Shown here: positions 54,206 to 61,614 of the stretch, piece by piece | Numbering within the stretch: the stretch's first letter is position 1 | Layout: each line of letters opens with the position of its first letter | From: Pseudomonas synxantha | Lineage (GTDB): Bacteria > Pseudomonadota > Gammaproteobacteria > Pseudomonadales > Pseudomonadaceae | DNA: 64,000 bases | Direction: 5' to 3' | Assembly (NCBI RefSeq): GCF_900105675.1 | Contig: NZ_LT629786.1 | Coordinates: forward strand, 3,286,001-3,350,000 | Translations under genes and position numbers: made by a program | Notes under the pieces: model-generated | What the model saw: only the letters and a program-made list of their open reading frames with translations | Databases searched by the model: none | What the model was told of the DNA's origin: nothing

Positions 54206-55098
54206 GGCTGCGCAACCTGATGCAGGAAGGGCAAGAGCTGCTCCAGTACCGCCTCGGGTGCTTCTTCGGCCAGCATATGGCTGGCCGCAATCGCCGCGCC
54301 CCGCACCTCCACGGCCCAGGATCGCCACACCGTCAACGGGTGGCTGGCCGCTGCGTAGGGACGGTCCTGCCACAGCACCAGCACCGGGCAGCGCAACTGG
54401 TGACCGGCGTCGCGGTCGGCCTGGTCGGCGGCGGCATCGGCGCCGGCTGCCGCCCGGTAGTCTTCGCACATCGCGTGCAATACCTCGGGACGGGCAAAAG
54501 CCTGGTGGTAACTTTCCAGCGCCTGCGGATGATAAATATCGCGCCCCTGAGCCATGCGCTGTAACGTCCAGTCAAGGAAATAGCCGGGGTTGGCACCGAT
54601 CAGCCGCTCCGGCAGATCAAACGGCTGGGCCAGGAAAAACCAGTGGTAGGCGTTCAGGGCAAAGGCCTTGTTGACCCCCGCCCAGACATCCAGGATCGGC
54701 ACCACTGTCAGCGACACCAGAGCACTCACCACCTGCGGGTGTTCCAGCGCCAAGCGATACGCCACCCGTGCGCCACGGTCATGGCCCACTACCGCGAACC
54801 GCGAAAACCCCAGCTTCTGCATGACGTCCAACTGATCCAGGGCCAGTGCGCTCTTGTCATAAGCGCCCGGAGCGTCAGCATCCAGGGCGCGGGATTCGCC
54901 GTAGCCGCGCAGGTCTGCCAGCACCACGGTGTAGTCCTCGGCCAGGCGCGGGGCAACGCGGTGCCAGGCTAGGTGGTTTTGCGGGTAACCGTGCAACAGC
55001 AACAGTGGCGGGCCACTGCCCTTGACCGCCACCTGAATCCGCGCACCGCGGGTGGTCAGGGTCGAGTACTCGAAACCGGGAAGCAATGAATGACTCAT
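54202..55098 (-). CDS. Alpha/beta hydrolase, haloacetate dehalogenase-like
   Basis: A 298-residue alpha/beta hydrolase starting MSHSLLPGFEYS behind AGGAG. The nucleophile motif is VGHDRGARVAYRL, with Asp instead of Ser, as in fluoroacetate dehalogenases and epoxide hydrolases. The two Arg that hold the carboxylate, the HGYPQNHLAWHRVAPRLAE oxyanion region, HWFF, CEDYRAAA and the C-terminal His in ASHMLAEEAP all match the haloacetate dehalogenase group. Dehalogenation or ester/epoxide hydrolysis is possible. It is in the middle of the Rieske oxygenase/asparagine synthase operon. Confidence 0.8.
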   Translation of the reverse strand: MSHSLLPGFEYSTLTTRGARIQVAVKGSGPPLLLLHGYPQNHLAWHRVAPRLAEDYTVVLADLRGYGESRALDADAPGAYDKSALALDQLDVMQKLGFSRFAVVGHDRGARVAYRLALEHPQVVSALVSLTVVPILDVWAGVNKAFALNAYHWFFLAQPFDLPERLIGANPGYFLDWTLQRMAQGRDIYHPQALESYHQAFARPEVLHAMCEDYRAAAGADAAADQADRDAGHQLRCPVLVLWQDRPYAAASHPLTVWRSWAVEVRGAAIAASHMLAEEAPEAVLEQLLPFLHQVAQP

Positions 55099-55112
55099 GA
55101 AGGGCTCCTGCC

Positions 55113-55628
55113 TCATAAAATGATGCTGATGCGCCGCTGGGCACTGATGGTTTCGTGGTCCAGGCGAATGTCGCGCTTGAGAATCCGCAAGCCACGAGGG
55201 CTGTCGTACAGCACATGGGTGGCCTCGCCGACGAAGTACCAGGTTTGCTGGTTGCGAAACTGGTGCACCACGAAGTTGCTTTTGATGGTCAACTGCTCGC
55301 CGTCCCTGGACTTGATCCGCACGTTGCTCACCAGCCGTCGGGTACGCGAAGGCGGCGTCTCCATCCAGCTATGGCCACTGAGCAGGCTGTCGACCCGCTC
55401 ACGCAGGCGGCCGTAGTCATCGGCAATGATGAACAGGCTGTCGTGGGGCTCACCCTCAACCAGATGGCGTTGCAACGGCAGTACCCGGTACTGGGCGGGT
55501 TGATCGAACAGGCCGATCCAGGTTTCCAGCTCGCGGTTGTCCAGCAGCTCGGCTTCGCTGATCAGGAAGTCGCTGACCCGGGCCTGCAAGCTCGGGGCGC
55601 TGATGTTCAATGGAAGGCTCATGGGCAT
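55113..55628 (-). CDS. Aromatic-ring-hydroxylating dioxygenase, beta subunit
   Basis: A 171-residue protein of the NTF2-like fold that forms the small subunit of Rieske oxygenases. Typical patterns are ISEAELLDNRELETWIGLF, YRVLPLQR, RLRERVDSLLSG, PPSRTRRLVSNVRI and the C-terminal LRILKRDIRLDHETI. It is the partner of the alpha subunit at 57573, but the asparagine synthase gene lies between the two, an unusual order. No ferredoxin or reductase gene is near, so electrons must come from elsewhere. Confidence 0.88.
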   Translation of the reverse strand: MPMSLPLNISAPSLQARVSDFLISEAELLDNRELETWIGLFDQPAQYRVLPLQRHLVEGEPHDSLFIIADDYGRLRERVDSLLSGHSWMETPPSRTRRLVSNVRIKSRDGEQLTIKSNFVVHQFRNQQTWYFVGEATHVLYDSPRGLRILKRDIRLDHETISAQRRISIIL

Positions 55629-55652
55629 GTCCCCTGAAGGTTGAAGGCGGTG

Positions 55653-57482
55653 CTACAGGCGGATTTCCACCTGGTACAGGCGTAACCAGCGGTCCAGGTT
55701 CAGCAGGTAGGCCAAGCCGGCCGTGGGGCTGCTGGAGGCCCGGGGACTGGGCAGCGGCTGCTCCAGTTCGAGCAACTCACCCACCCGGCGCGTATCCACC
55801 AGGTCGAACACCGGCGAGTCGCCGTCAATCAGCAACTGCCTGAGCTGGCTGCGCAACAACGCCAGGTAGCGCGGGTCGGGATTGGCCGGAAAGCCGCTTT
55901 TCCTGCGCTCGACAATCGCTTCGGGCAATTCACCGCGCACGGCGTTACGCAACAGGCTCTTGCCCTCCCCGGCCACGCTCTTGATCGACCAGGGCACATT
56001 CCATACGTAGTCCACCAGGCGGTGATCGCAAAACGGCACCCGCACCTCCAGGCCCACCGCCATGCTGATGCGGTCCTTGCGGTCGAGCATCGCCGGCAAC
56101 CAGCGCGTCAGCGCCAGGTACGTGACCTCGCGCTGTCGCCGCTCAACCGGGCTGTCTGCGGCCAGGTGCGGAACCTCCGCCAAAGCTTCCTGGTAACGCC
56201 TGGCCATGTACGCCTGCGGTGCAACTCGCTCGGCGACCTCGGGCCGCAGCAGTTCCCAAAGACCACTCTTGCCTGCCAGCCAAGGAAACCCGCAAAAATC
56301 CAGGGCCTGCTGGTCGTGAAAAAACGGATAACCGCCGAACACCTCGTCCGCCGACTCCCCCGAGAGCGCCACCGTGGTGTGCTCGCGCACCTGTTGGAAC
56401 AGCAGGTACAGCGAGCTGTCCAGCTCTCCCCAACCCGGCAGGTCCCGGGCACGCAGTACCGCGTCTTCCTGCTCCAGCACCTGTTCGGGTGCGACCGCCA
56501 AGGTGGTGTGCGGCGTACCCAGCGCTGCGGATGCCAACTGCGCGAAAGGTTCGTCCCAACTGCTTTGCCACGGGGTTGGGGTAAAGCCTTCACCACCGCC
56601 GGTAAAGTCCACCGAAAAGGTCGGCAACGAGCGCCCTTCACGCCCCAGCGCCTGAGCGGCATAGGCGCTGATGGCGCTGGAATCCAGGCCGCCGGAAAGC
56701 AGGCTGCCCAGGGGTACATCCGCCACCAATTGTTCCTCGACCACCTGGCGCAACAAGCTGGCAACCTGCCGGGCAGTGTCGGCCGGGCTGTCACTGTGAG
56801 GCTCGGCCGTCAGCGACCAATAGACAAGGTCCTGTCGCCCGTTGGCATCGAACCTCAAGGCATGGCCAGGCTTGAGCTGATAAAAACCCTGGTAGATCCC
56901 GTGGCCAGGCGTGGGCGCGGTACTCAGCGCAAACAGCTCGGCAACCCCACTGGCATCCAGCACCGGGCGTACCTGGGGATGGGCAAGGATGGCCTTGGGC
57001 TCGGAGCCGAACAGCACGCCGGTGCCGGTGGCAAAGTAATACAGCGGCTTGACACCAAAACGGTCGCGTACCAGCCACAGGCTTTGGTCCCGTTCATCCC
57101 ACAGGGCAAAGGCGAAAATCCCGGTCAACCGGGCGAACGCGTGCTCGCCCCATTGCAGGTAGGCACGCAGCACCACTTCAGTGTCCGAACGGGTGGTGAA
57201 GGCCTGCCCCAGCGCCTGCAGTTCTTCGCGCAAGGCCAGGTAGTTGTAGACTTCTCCGCTGTAGGTCAGCACCACTTCGTTGCTGGCGTCGGCCATGGGT
57301 TGGGCGCCATGGGCCAGATCAATGATCGACAGGCGCCGATGCCCCAGCAGCGCGTGGGGCGCCACCCATATCCCTTCGGCATCCGGGCCCCGCAGCGCCA
57401 GGGTGCGCGTCATGTTTTCGATCACCTCGCGCTGGGGGCGCAGGTCTTGGGTCCAATCGGTCCATCCGGCAATTCCGCACAT
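55653..57482 (-). CDS. Asparagine synthase (glutamine-hydrolysing) family amidotransferase
   Basis: A 609-residue class II amidotransferase. It begins MCGIAGWTDW with the N-terminal catalytic Cys. The glutaminase half has LRGPDAEGIW and HRRLSIIDLAHGAQPM. The synthetase half has the ATP loop LLSGGLDSSAISAYAAQ and SGESADEVFGGYPFFHD. All key residues are present. It amidates a carboxylate through an acyl-adenylate; the substrate may be aspartate or a pathway acid. Its place between the two oxygenase subunits suggests a dedicated role, for example making a carboxamide before or after ring oxidation. Confidence 0.92.
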   Translation of the reverse strand: MCGIAGWTDWTQDLRPQREVIENMTRTLALRGPDAEGIWVAPHALLGHRRLSIIDLAHGAQPMADASNEVVLTYSGEVYNYLALREELQALGQAFTTRSDTEVVLRAYLQWGEHAFARLTGIFAFALWDERDQSLWLVRDRFGVKPLYYFATGTGVLFGSEPKAILAHPQVRPVLDASGVAELFALSTAPTPGHGIYQGFYQLKPGHALRFDANGRQDLVYWSLTAEPHSDSPADTARQVASLLRQVVEEQLVADVPLGSLLSGGLDSSAISAYAAQALGREGRSLPTFSVDFTGGGEGFTPTPWQSSWDEPFAQLASAALGTPHTTLAVAPEQVLEQEDAVLRARDLPGWGELDSSLYLLFQQVREHTTVALSGESADEVFGGYPFFHDQQALDFCGFPWLAGKSGLWELLRPEVAERVAPQAYMARRYQEALAEVPHLAADSPVERRQREVTYLALTRWLPAMLDRKDRISMAVGLEVRVPFCDHRLVDYVWNVPWSIKSVAGEGKSLLRNAVRGELPEAIVERRKSGFPANPDPRYLALLRSQLRQLLIDGDSPVFDLVDTRRVGELLELEQPLPSPRASSSPTAGLAYLLNLDRWLRLYQVEIRL

Positions 57483-57572
57483 GAATAATGCCCTTGCAGT
57501 GCCCGATATTCCCCACGTAGCCCAAGCTCGGTGCGCGTGGAAGATCTGCCAGGAGTCGGTGATAGTGACTGG

Positions 57573-58844
57573 CTAAACAGCGATGGCCAGTTGGCGCAGA
57601 GGGATCTGTTGCCCGAGGCGACGGCTCCATTCACGCCAGAAACTGCGGTTTTGTTCTTCATCGGTGTGGCGCTGGGTGCCTGGCCCCATGCCCCGGGAAA
57701 AATCACTGTAGCCCAGGGCACTGTGGGCATAGGCCCGCTGGCAGGACTCAAGGATTTCCACATCATCCGGGGTGCCGAAGCCGCCCGGGCCAATAAAGGA
57801 GATCAGGCCGTTGATCCGCGCTGCCCGCTCCTCTCGGCTCTCGTTGCTGAACCCCGCGCCCCATACGGTGACATTGACCTGGGTAGCGGAGACGGGGAAA
57901 AAGGTGCGGATGTTCAGGCCCAGGATGTCGTTGATCACCAGGTTGGGAAAGATGAACAGGCTCTTGTTGGTGTGGGCGATGGTCTGCGCCCGCGCCAGTC
58001 CGAAGCGCTGTACCAAGTGCTCGAATTTGTCGGCAATCGGCGCTTTCAGTGCCTCGGGAAACAACGGGCTCCAATAGGCAATCGGCCGGCCCGTGGAGGG
58101 TGGCCCGCTCATGATCAAGCCGTGCCCGTTGCCCAGGGACAAACCTTCGCCGGTACGCTTGTGGGACGCCGGATCGGTGCCCAGGCTGTTGAGGTATTCG
58201 AGGTAACGCTTGTGGGCGAACGGCAGGTGGTAGGCATCAACACCGTTCTCGGCGAGCAACTTCCAGTTGCCTTGAATGGCATGGTCAAACGCGCCGGGGA
58301 TTATTTCCAGGGAGGATTCGGACTGGTCGAGGATCAGGTCGATGTAGTCGACAGCCTGCCCGAGGTAGTCCTCCAGGGTGTTCTGCGTGCGGGCAAAGTG
58401 GATGAACACAAAACCCTTGTAGACGGAGTGCTTGATGCGGGTCAGCGACAGGTCGAGGTTGCATTGGCCGTGATGCTCGTAGGCTGCCTTGTCAGGCTGG
58501 CCGATCAGCGAGCCAGCGGTGTCGTAGGTCCAGCCGTGGTAAGGACAGTTAAAACGCTGGGTATTGCCCTGAGGCTCGGAACATACCCGCGCGCCCCGGT
58601 GCGAACAGGCATTGAGGAACACCGCAAGTTCACCGTTGCCCTGACGCTGGAAGATCAGGTTGCGCCCGCCCACGTCACGGGTAAGGAAGTCCCCGGCCGC
58701 TGGCACCTCGCTGAGGTGGGCCAGATACAACCAACTCTTGTCGAAGACCGCTTCGAGTTCTTGCTGATAAACCTGGGGGGAAACATAAGCCTGTCGATTG
58801 ACTTTGAAATAACTAAGATTATCGGTCTCTATAAATCCATTCAC
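57573..58844 (-). CDS. Rieske ring-hydroxylating oxygenase, alpha subunit
   Basis: A 423-residue catalytic subunit. The GTG start at 58844 has GGAGG seven bases before it; an ATG 16 codons earlier lacks such a site. The Rieske [2Fe-2S] ligands are C80, H82, C100 and H103 (CSHRGARVC, then CPYHGW). The mononuclear iron site is in ENGVDAYHLPFAHKRYL, with D204, H206 and H211. It hydroxylates or demethylates an aromatic or amine substrate with oxygen and external electrons. First gene of the operon; upstream is AT-rich sequence and then the ICE module. Confidence 0.93.
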   Translation of the reverse strand: MNGFIETDNLSYFKVNRQAYVSPQVYQQELEAVFDKSWLYLAHLSEVPAAGDFLTRDVGGRNLIFQRQGNGELAVFLNACSHRGARVCSEPQGNTQRFNCPYHGWTYDTAGSLIGQPDKAAYEHHGQCNLDLSLTRIKHSVYKGFVFIHFARTQNTLEDYLGQAVDYIDLILDQSESSLEIIPGAFDHAIQGNWKLLAENGVDAYHLPFAHKRYLEYLNSLGTDPASHKRTGEGLSLGNGHGLIMSGPPSTGRPIAYWSPLFPEALKAPIADKFEHLVQRFGLARAQTIAHTNKSLFIFPNLVINDILGLNIRTFFPVSATQVNVTVWGAGFSNESREERAARINGLISFIGPGGFGTPDDVEILESCQRAYAHSALGYSDFSRGMGPGTQRHTDEEQNRSFWREWSRRLGQQIPLRQLAIAV

Positions 58845-59364
58845 GTCACGCCCTCCCTTGCTGTTTCGATAGAACTTATAAAAACCTAACACAACAAACC
58901 CGGCGACAACTATAACGATTGACCATTAGCTCATAACTGAAAGCCGCAGGCATAAGCACTGAAAAAATAAATCTAAGGCGACAGTAAAAAAATCCAGGAG
59001 CTATTGCACTCATAGAGGGATTCATTGCACTTAGCAAAAACTAAAGCCGTCACTGACCACTCACTAGTTCCCCCACAGATAACAACAACGCAAAATTGCA
59101 TTATCCAGGAAATAAATAGTAATTTTCGGTTATGCGACGACGTGAGCGTTTGTCTAGATTTTCCTTCGCGCACCGAGCTCAAGCCATTAGTTCGCTAACT
59201 GCTGGGATCGGCGAATGCACGCGCTGGGTATTTATCCCTAACGACTGCCAAGCCGCGACTTGCATGAACAAATTCACACTGGTAGCAACCACGGAAGCCT
59301 ATTTCATCGCGTAAGGCATTCAGACCTCCCGTAGCGGACCACCCTTCTATTAGAGGCCACCTCT
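58845..59364. other. AT-rich junction between catabolic cluster and ICE module
   Basis: These 520 bases have much lower GC than the flanks and no convincing gene. They must hold the promoter of the Rieske oxygenase operon (reading left) and that of the first ICE gene (reading right). ATTGCACT repeats lie at 59003 and 59024. No tRNA gene end, integrase gene or long direct repeat was found. An AGAGG-CCA-CCTCT hairpin lies at 59352-59364, directly before the next start codon. Confidence 0.55.
59003..59031. repeat. ATTGCACT direct repeat pair
   Basis: ATTGCACT at 59003-59010 and at 59024-59031, starts 21 bases apart. The same word, extended to a palindrome, is repeated with 20-base spacing at 60124-60155. 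Both pairs are plausible sites for an ICE-encoded regulator. Confidence 0.45.
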
Positions 59365-60120
59365 ATGAACGAAGCTAGTAGAGTGACTCCAACTGAAAAG
59401 CTGTTCTACAGGCCCATCGAAGCCGCAATACGTTGGAGTAATTTAACTGCTCATGAGTCCGTGATCCTCGAGTTCGCATGGGGCCATCCCGATCGCCTAA
59501 GCAATGAGTTTCCGCAGTGGCCGTGCCTGCACGCGAACTTCTGGAAGATTCTGGATGCCATTCGAAATCGTGAGATTCCGTACGGAGCCTTGGGTATTAC
59601 GGTCACTCCAGGCACACCTGTCGACTTCAGGCTCCTGACCATCCGACATTCAGATTTAAAGCGCTGGATGTCTATGTACCACCCTGATCAACGACCATCT
59701 TTTCTTTTCGGCCCACCGCTAATCAGTCAGGAAACAATCCACAACCACACGTACTTGACCTTACAAGCCGATCGAGATGCCCTACAGGTACAGCTAAAAG
59801 CTAGCGACGCGAAACTCCAAACTTTGACTGATGAGTTGAAAGCTGCAGGACTGGAGCGCGAACAGCTTCGCGAGCTCGCCGAAAACAAACTCCAACTTAG
59901 TGAAGACAGCAAGGAAACTTTACTTAACATTATCGGCGCGCTGGTCGAAACCATCTTAGGTTCCACCAGCACCGGTAGACGGCACTCCGTTTTCGACAGT
60001 CAAGCTTCTCTCGTCGACTCAATTACCGCGCACTACGGCGGCGTAAAGGGTCTGAGCAAACGCACACTAGACGGAAAGTTTGCGGCCGGCAGACGCAACC
60101 TTGCAAAGGCTAAAAAGTGA
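59365..60120 (+). CDS. ICE-associated protein of unknown function
   Basis: A 251-residue protein. The N-terminal 120 residues have a composition seen in ICE-borne proteins next to alpA (LFYRPIEAAIRWSNL, FPQWPCLHANFWKILDAIR, REIPYGALGIT). Residues about 132-175 form a predicted coiled coil (ALQVQLKASDAKLQTLTDEL and onward). The C terminus reads FDSQASLVDSITAHYGGVKG, then SKRTLDGKFAAGRRNLAKA, which might bind DNA. No enzyme motif is visible. A small hairpin, AGAGG-CCA-CCTCT, includes its ribosome-binding site and could block translation. Confidence 0.75.
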   Translation: MNEASRVTPTEKLFYRPIEAAIRWSNLTAHESVILEFAWGHPDRLSNEFPQWPCLHANFWKILDAIRNREIPYGALGITVTPGTPVDFRLLTIRHSDLKRWMSMYHPDQRPSFLFGPPLISQETIHNHTYLTLQADRDALQVQLKASDAKLQTLTDELKAAGLEREQLRELAENKLQLSEDSKETLLNIIGALVETILGSTSTGRRHSVFDSQASLVDSITAHYGGVKGLSKRTLDGKFAAGRRNLAKAKK

Positions 60121-60123
60121 GGG

Positions 60124-60155
60124 TTGCACTGCAATCACTTCAATTGCACTGCAAT
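60124..60155. repeat. Two TTGCACTGCAAT palindromes
   Basis: The 12-bp near-palindrome TTGCACTGCAAT occurs at 60124-60135 and again at 60144-60155, starts 20 bases apart. It lies about 75-105 bases upstream of the alpA start. The arrangement suggests cooperative binding of a regulator on one face of the DNA. Confidence 0.6.
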
Positions 60156-60229
60156 GACTACTCCCGCTTTCTACTATTGAATCCAGGTCACTTCCCACCC
60201 GATGCCATACGGCGCTAGGAGTGACCAAC

Positions 60230-60460
60230 ATGCTTAATCAATCTTTCTCTACGGCTGATGCACCTAATCCTCAGGTCGAGCGCCATATCATGCGCCGTGA
60301 TGAGGTGGAGCGAAAAACCGGATTCAAGCGCGCTCACATCTACAACCTGATGAAGGAAGGTAAGTTCCCTAAAGCTAAACGTATTGGACTGCGTGCAGTC
60401 GGATGGGACTCGCTGGAAATCGAGCAATGGATCACCGAACGTTTGGTGCAAGAGGGCTGA
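60230..60460 (+). CDS. AlpA-family transcriptional regulator
   Basis: A 76-residue MerR-like helix-turn-helix protein of the AlpA family: IMRRDEVERKTGFKRAHIYN, LMKEGKFPKAKRI, then WDSLEIEQWITER. The start at 60230 has AGGAG eight bases before it. AlpA proteins act as activators of integrase/excision genes in prophages and ICEs. It lies 4 bases before parA, so the two are co-transcribed. It may bind the palindromes at 60124-60155. Confidence 0.88.
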   Translation: MLNQSFSTADAPNPQVERHIMRRDEVERKTGFKRAHIYNLMKEGKFPKAKRIGLRAVGWDSLEIEQWITERLVQEG

Positions 60461-60464
60461 TGGT

Positions 60465-61337
60465 ATGCGTGTGATATCGATTGTTTCGACCAAAGGAGCT
60501 GTCGGCAAAACCACTGTAGCGGCCAATCTTGCCGGTCTGCTAGTGGATGCGGGCCTCCGTGTGCTGCTACTTGATCTGGACAGCCAACCCACCCTCTCCA
60601 GCTATTACGCATTGAATCAAAAAGCGTCTGCGGGGACGTACGAGTTTATAGCACTCAATCAGACATCTCCTGCACAGATTATTTCCAAAACAGAGGTCAA
60701 AGGTCTCGACTTGATTATCTCCAATGACGATCAAGGTCGGTTGAGCACATTACTGCTGCATGCCCCCGACTGTCGGCTGCGGCTGCGAAATTTACTTGAC
60801 CAATTCGGCGCCAGCTATGACCTTCTTTTGATCGACACCCAAGGCGCACGCAGCGTGCTTCTGGAGATGGCCACGCTGGCCTCCGATCTTGCCCTCTCGC
60901 CCGTCACTCCGGAAATGCTCGCCGCACGCGAGCTGCATCGCGGCATCCTAAAGCTGCTGAGTGAACTAGAACCGTTTCGTCACTTGGGCATAACAACACC
61001 ATCGCTGCGACTGCTGCTTAACCAAGTAAACGCACGGTGGAAGGATACCCAGATGATCATTCGGGGTCTGCGCGAAACCCTCATTAAAACACCCAACATA
61101 TCAATCCTATATACCCTAATTCCAGATCGGGTGGCGTACCTCAACGCCGCATCTCTTGGACTTCCAGTACACCGAATGGAGAGTCGCCAGTCACCCGGAC
61201 GACGTTCGTCATCAACGCTAGAAACCATGCGAGCGTTGGCCGCCGAGCTGTTCCCGGAATGGCGTTCGGCAATCTACACGGTAAACAGAGTCTCGGTGAT
61301 TCAATCAGGCGACTCGTCGCGCGAGTGTTCTCGATAG
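60465..61337 (+). CDS. ParA/Soj-family ATPase of an ICE
   Basis: A 290-residue MinD/ParA ATPase starting MRVISIVSTKGAVGKTTVAA. The deviant Walker A box reads KGAVGKTT, with Ala where most relatives have Gly; the signature and catalytic Lys are kept. Walker A' and B regions follow (VLLLDLDSQPTLSSYYAL, LLLIDTQGA). In PFGI-1/PAPI-1 type elements this gene (soj) stabilises the excised circular form. It is followed by a small gene and then parB. A longer frame starting at 60384 overlaps alpA and is not used. Confidence 0.92.
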   Translation: MRVISIVSTKGAVGKTTVAANLAGLLVDAGLRVLLLDLDSQPTLSSYYALNQKASAGTYEFIALNQTSPAQIISKTEVKGLDLIISNDDQGRLSTLLLHAPDCRLRLRNLLDQFGASYDLLLIDTQGARSVLLEMATLASDLALSPVTPEMLAARELHRGILKLLSELEPFRHLGITTPSLRLLLNQVNARWKDTQMIIRGLRETLIKTPNISILYTLIPDRVAYLNAASLGLPVHRMESRQSPGRRSSSTLETMRALAAELFPEWRSAIYTVNRVSVIQSGDSSRECSR

Positions 61338-61390
61338 CCGTTTAGGTTAATCGATCTTGATGCCAACAGCGTTTGGCAAGGAGTCTGTTG

Positions 61391-61600
61391 ATGTTGTATC
61401 AGCTTCCCATCATCGTTCCACCGTCCACTCAACCACACCACCCACCTTGTGAGGAGTACTGCACCGTGGTCTTTCGCCTGCAGGGTGGGCGCTCGGCCAT
61501 GGGCTGGTTCCTCGCAGAACTCTCCCGACATTTCGAAGGTTCGGGCACTGCCGAGATCGTCAAGTTCGAGGTCGGTGACCATTTGCGCAACCGGCGTTAA
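61391..61600 (+). CDS. Small ICE protein of unknown function
   Basis: A 69-residue protein starting MLYQLPIIVPPS behind AGGAG. It contains CEEYCTVVFRLQGGRSAMGW, then FLAELSRHFEGSGTAEIVKF. No known motif was recognised. It lies between parA and parB in the same direction, 14 bases before parB, and the good ribosome-binding site supports it as a real gene. Confidence 0.6.
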   Translation: MLYQLPIIVPPSTQPHHPPCEEYCTVVFRLQGGRSAMGWFLAELSRHFEGSGTAEIVKFEVGDHLRNRR

Positions 61601-61614
61601 CTGAGGTTGTTCAG

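Noticed and set aside
55653-57482. Lasso-peptide cyclase
   Set aside because: Lasso cyclases resemble asparagine synthase, but this protein has the full glutaminase half with Cys2, and no precursor peptide or leader peptidase gene is nearby.
58973-59314. Small frames at 58973-59182 (minus) and 59132-59314 (plus)
   Set aside because: Neither has a ribosome-binding site or a recognisable motif, and they overlap each other in AT-rich sequence.
58845-59364. tRNA gene or ICE attachment repeat
   Set aside because: I looked for a TTCGA-type T-loop with a CCA end and for long direct repeats and saw none.
59003-60155. CRISPR-like array
   Set aside because: The repeated words are only 8-12 bases long and occur in pairs, with no regular spacers and no cas genes.
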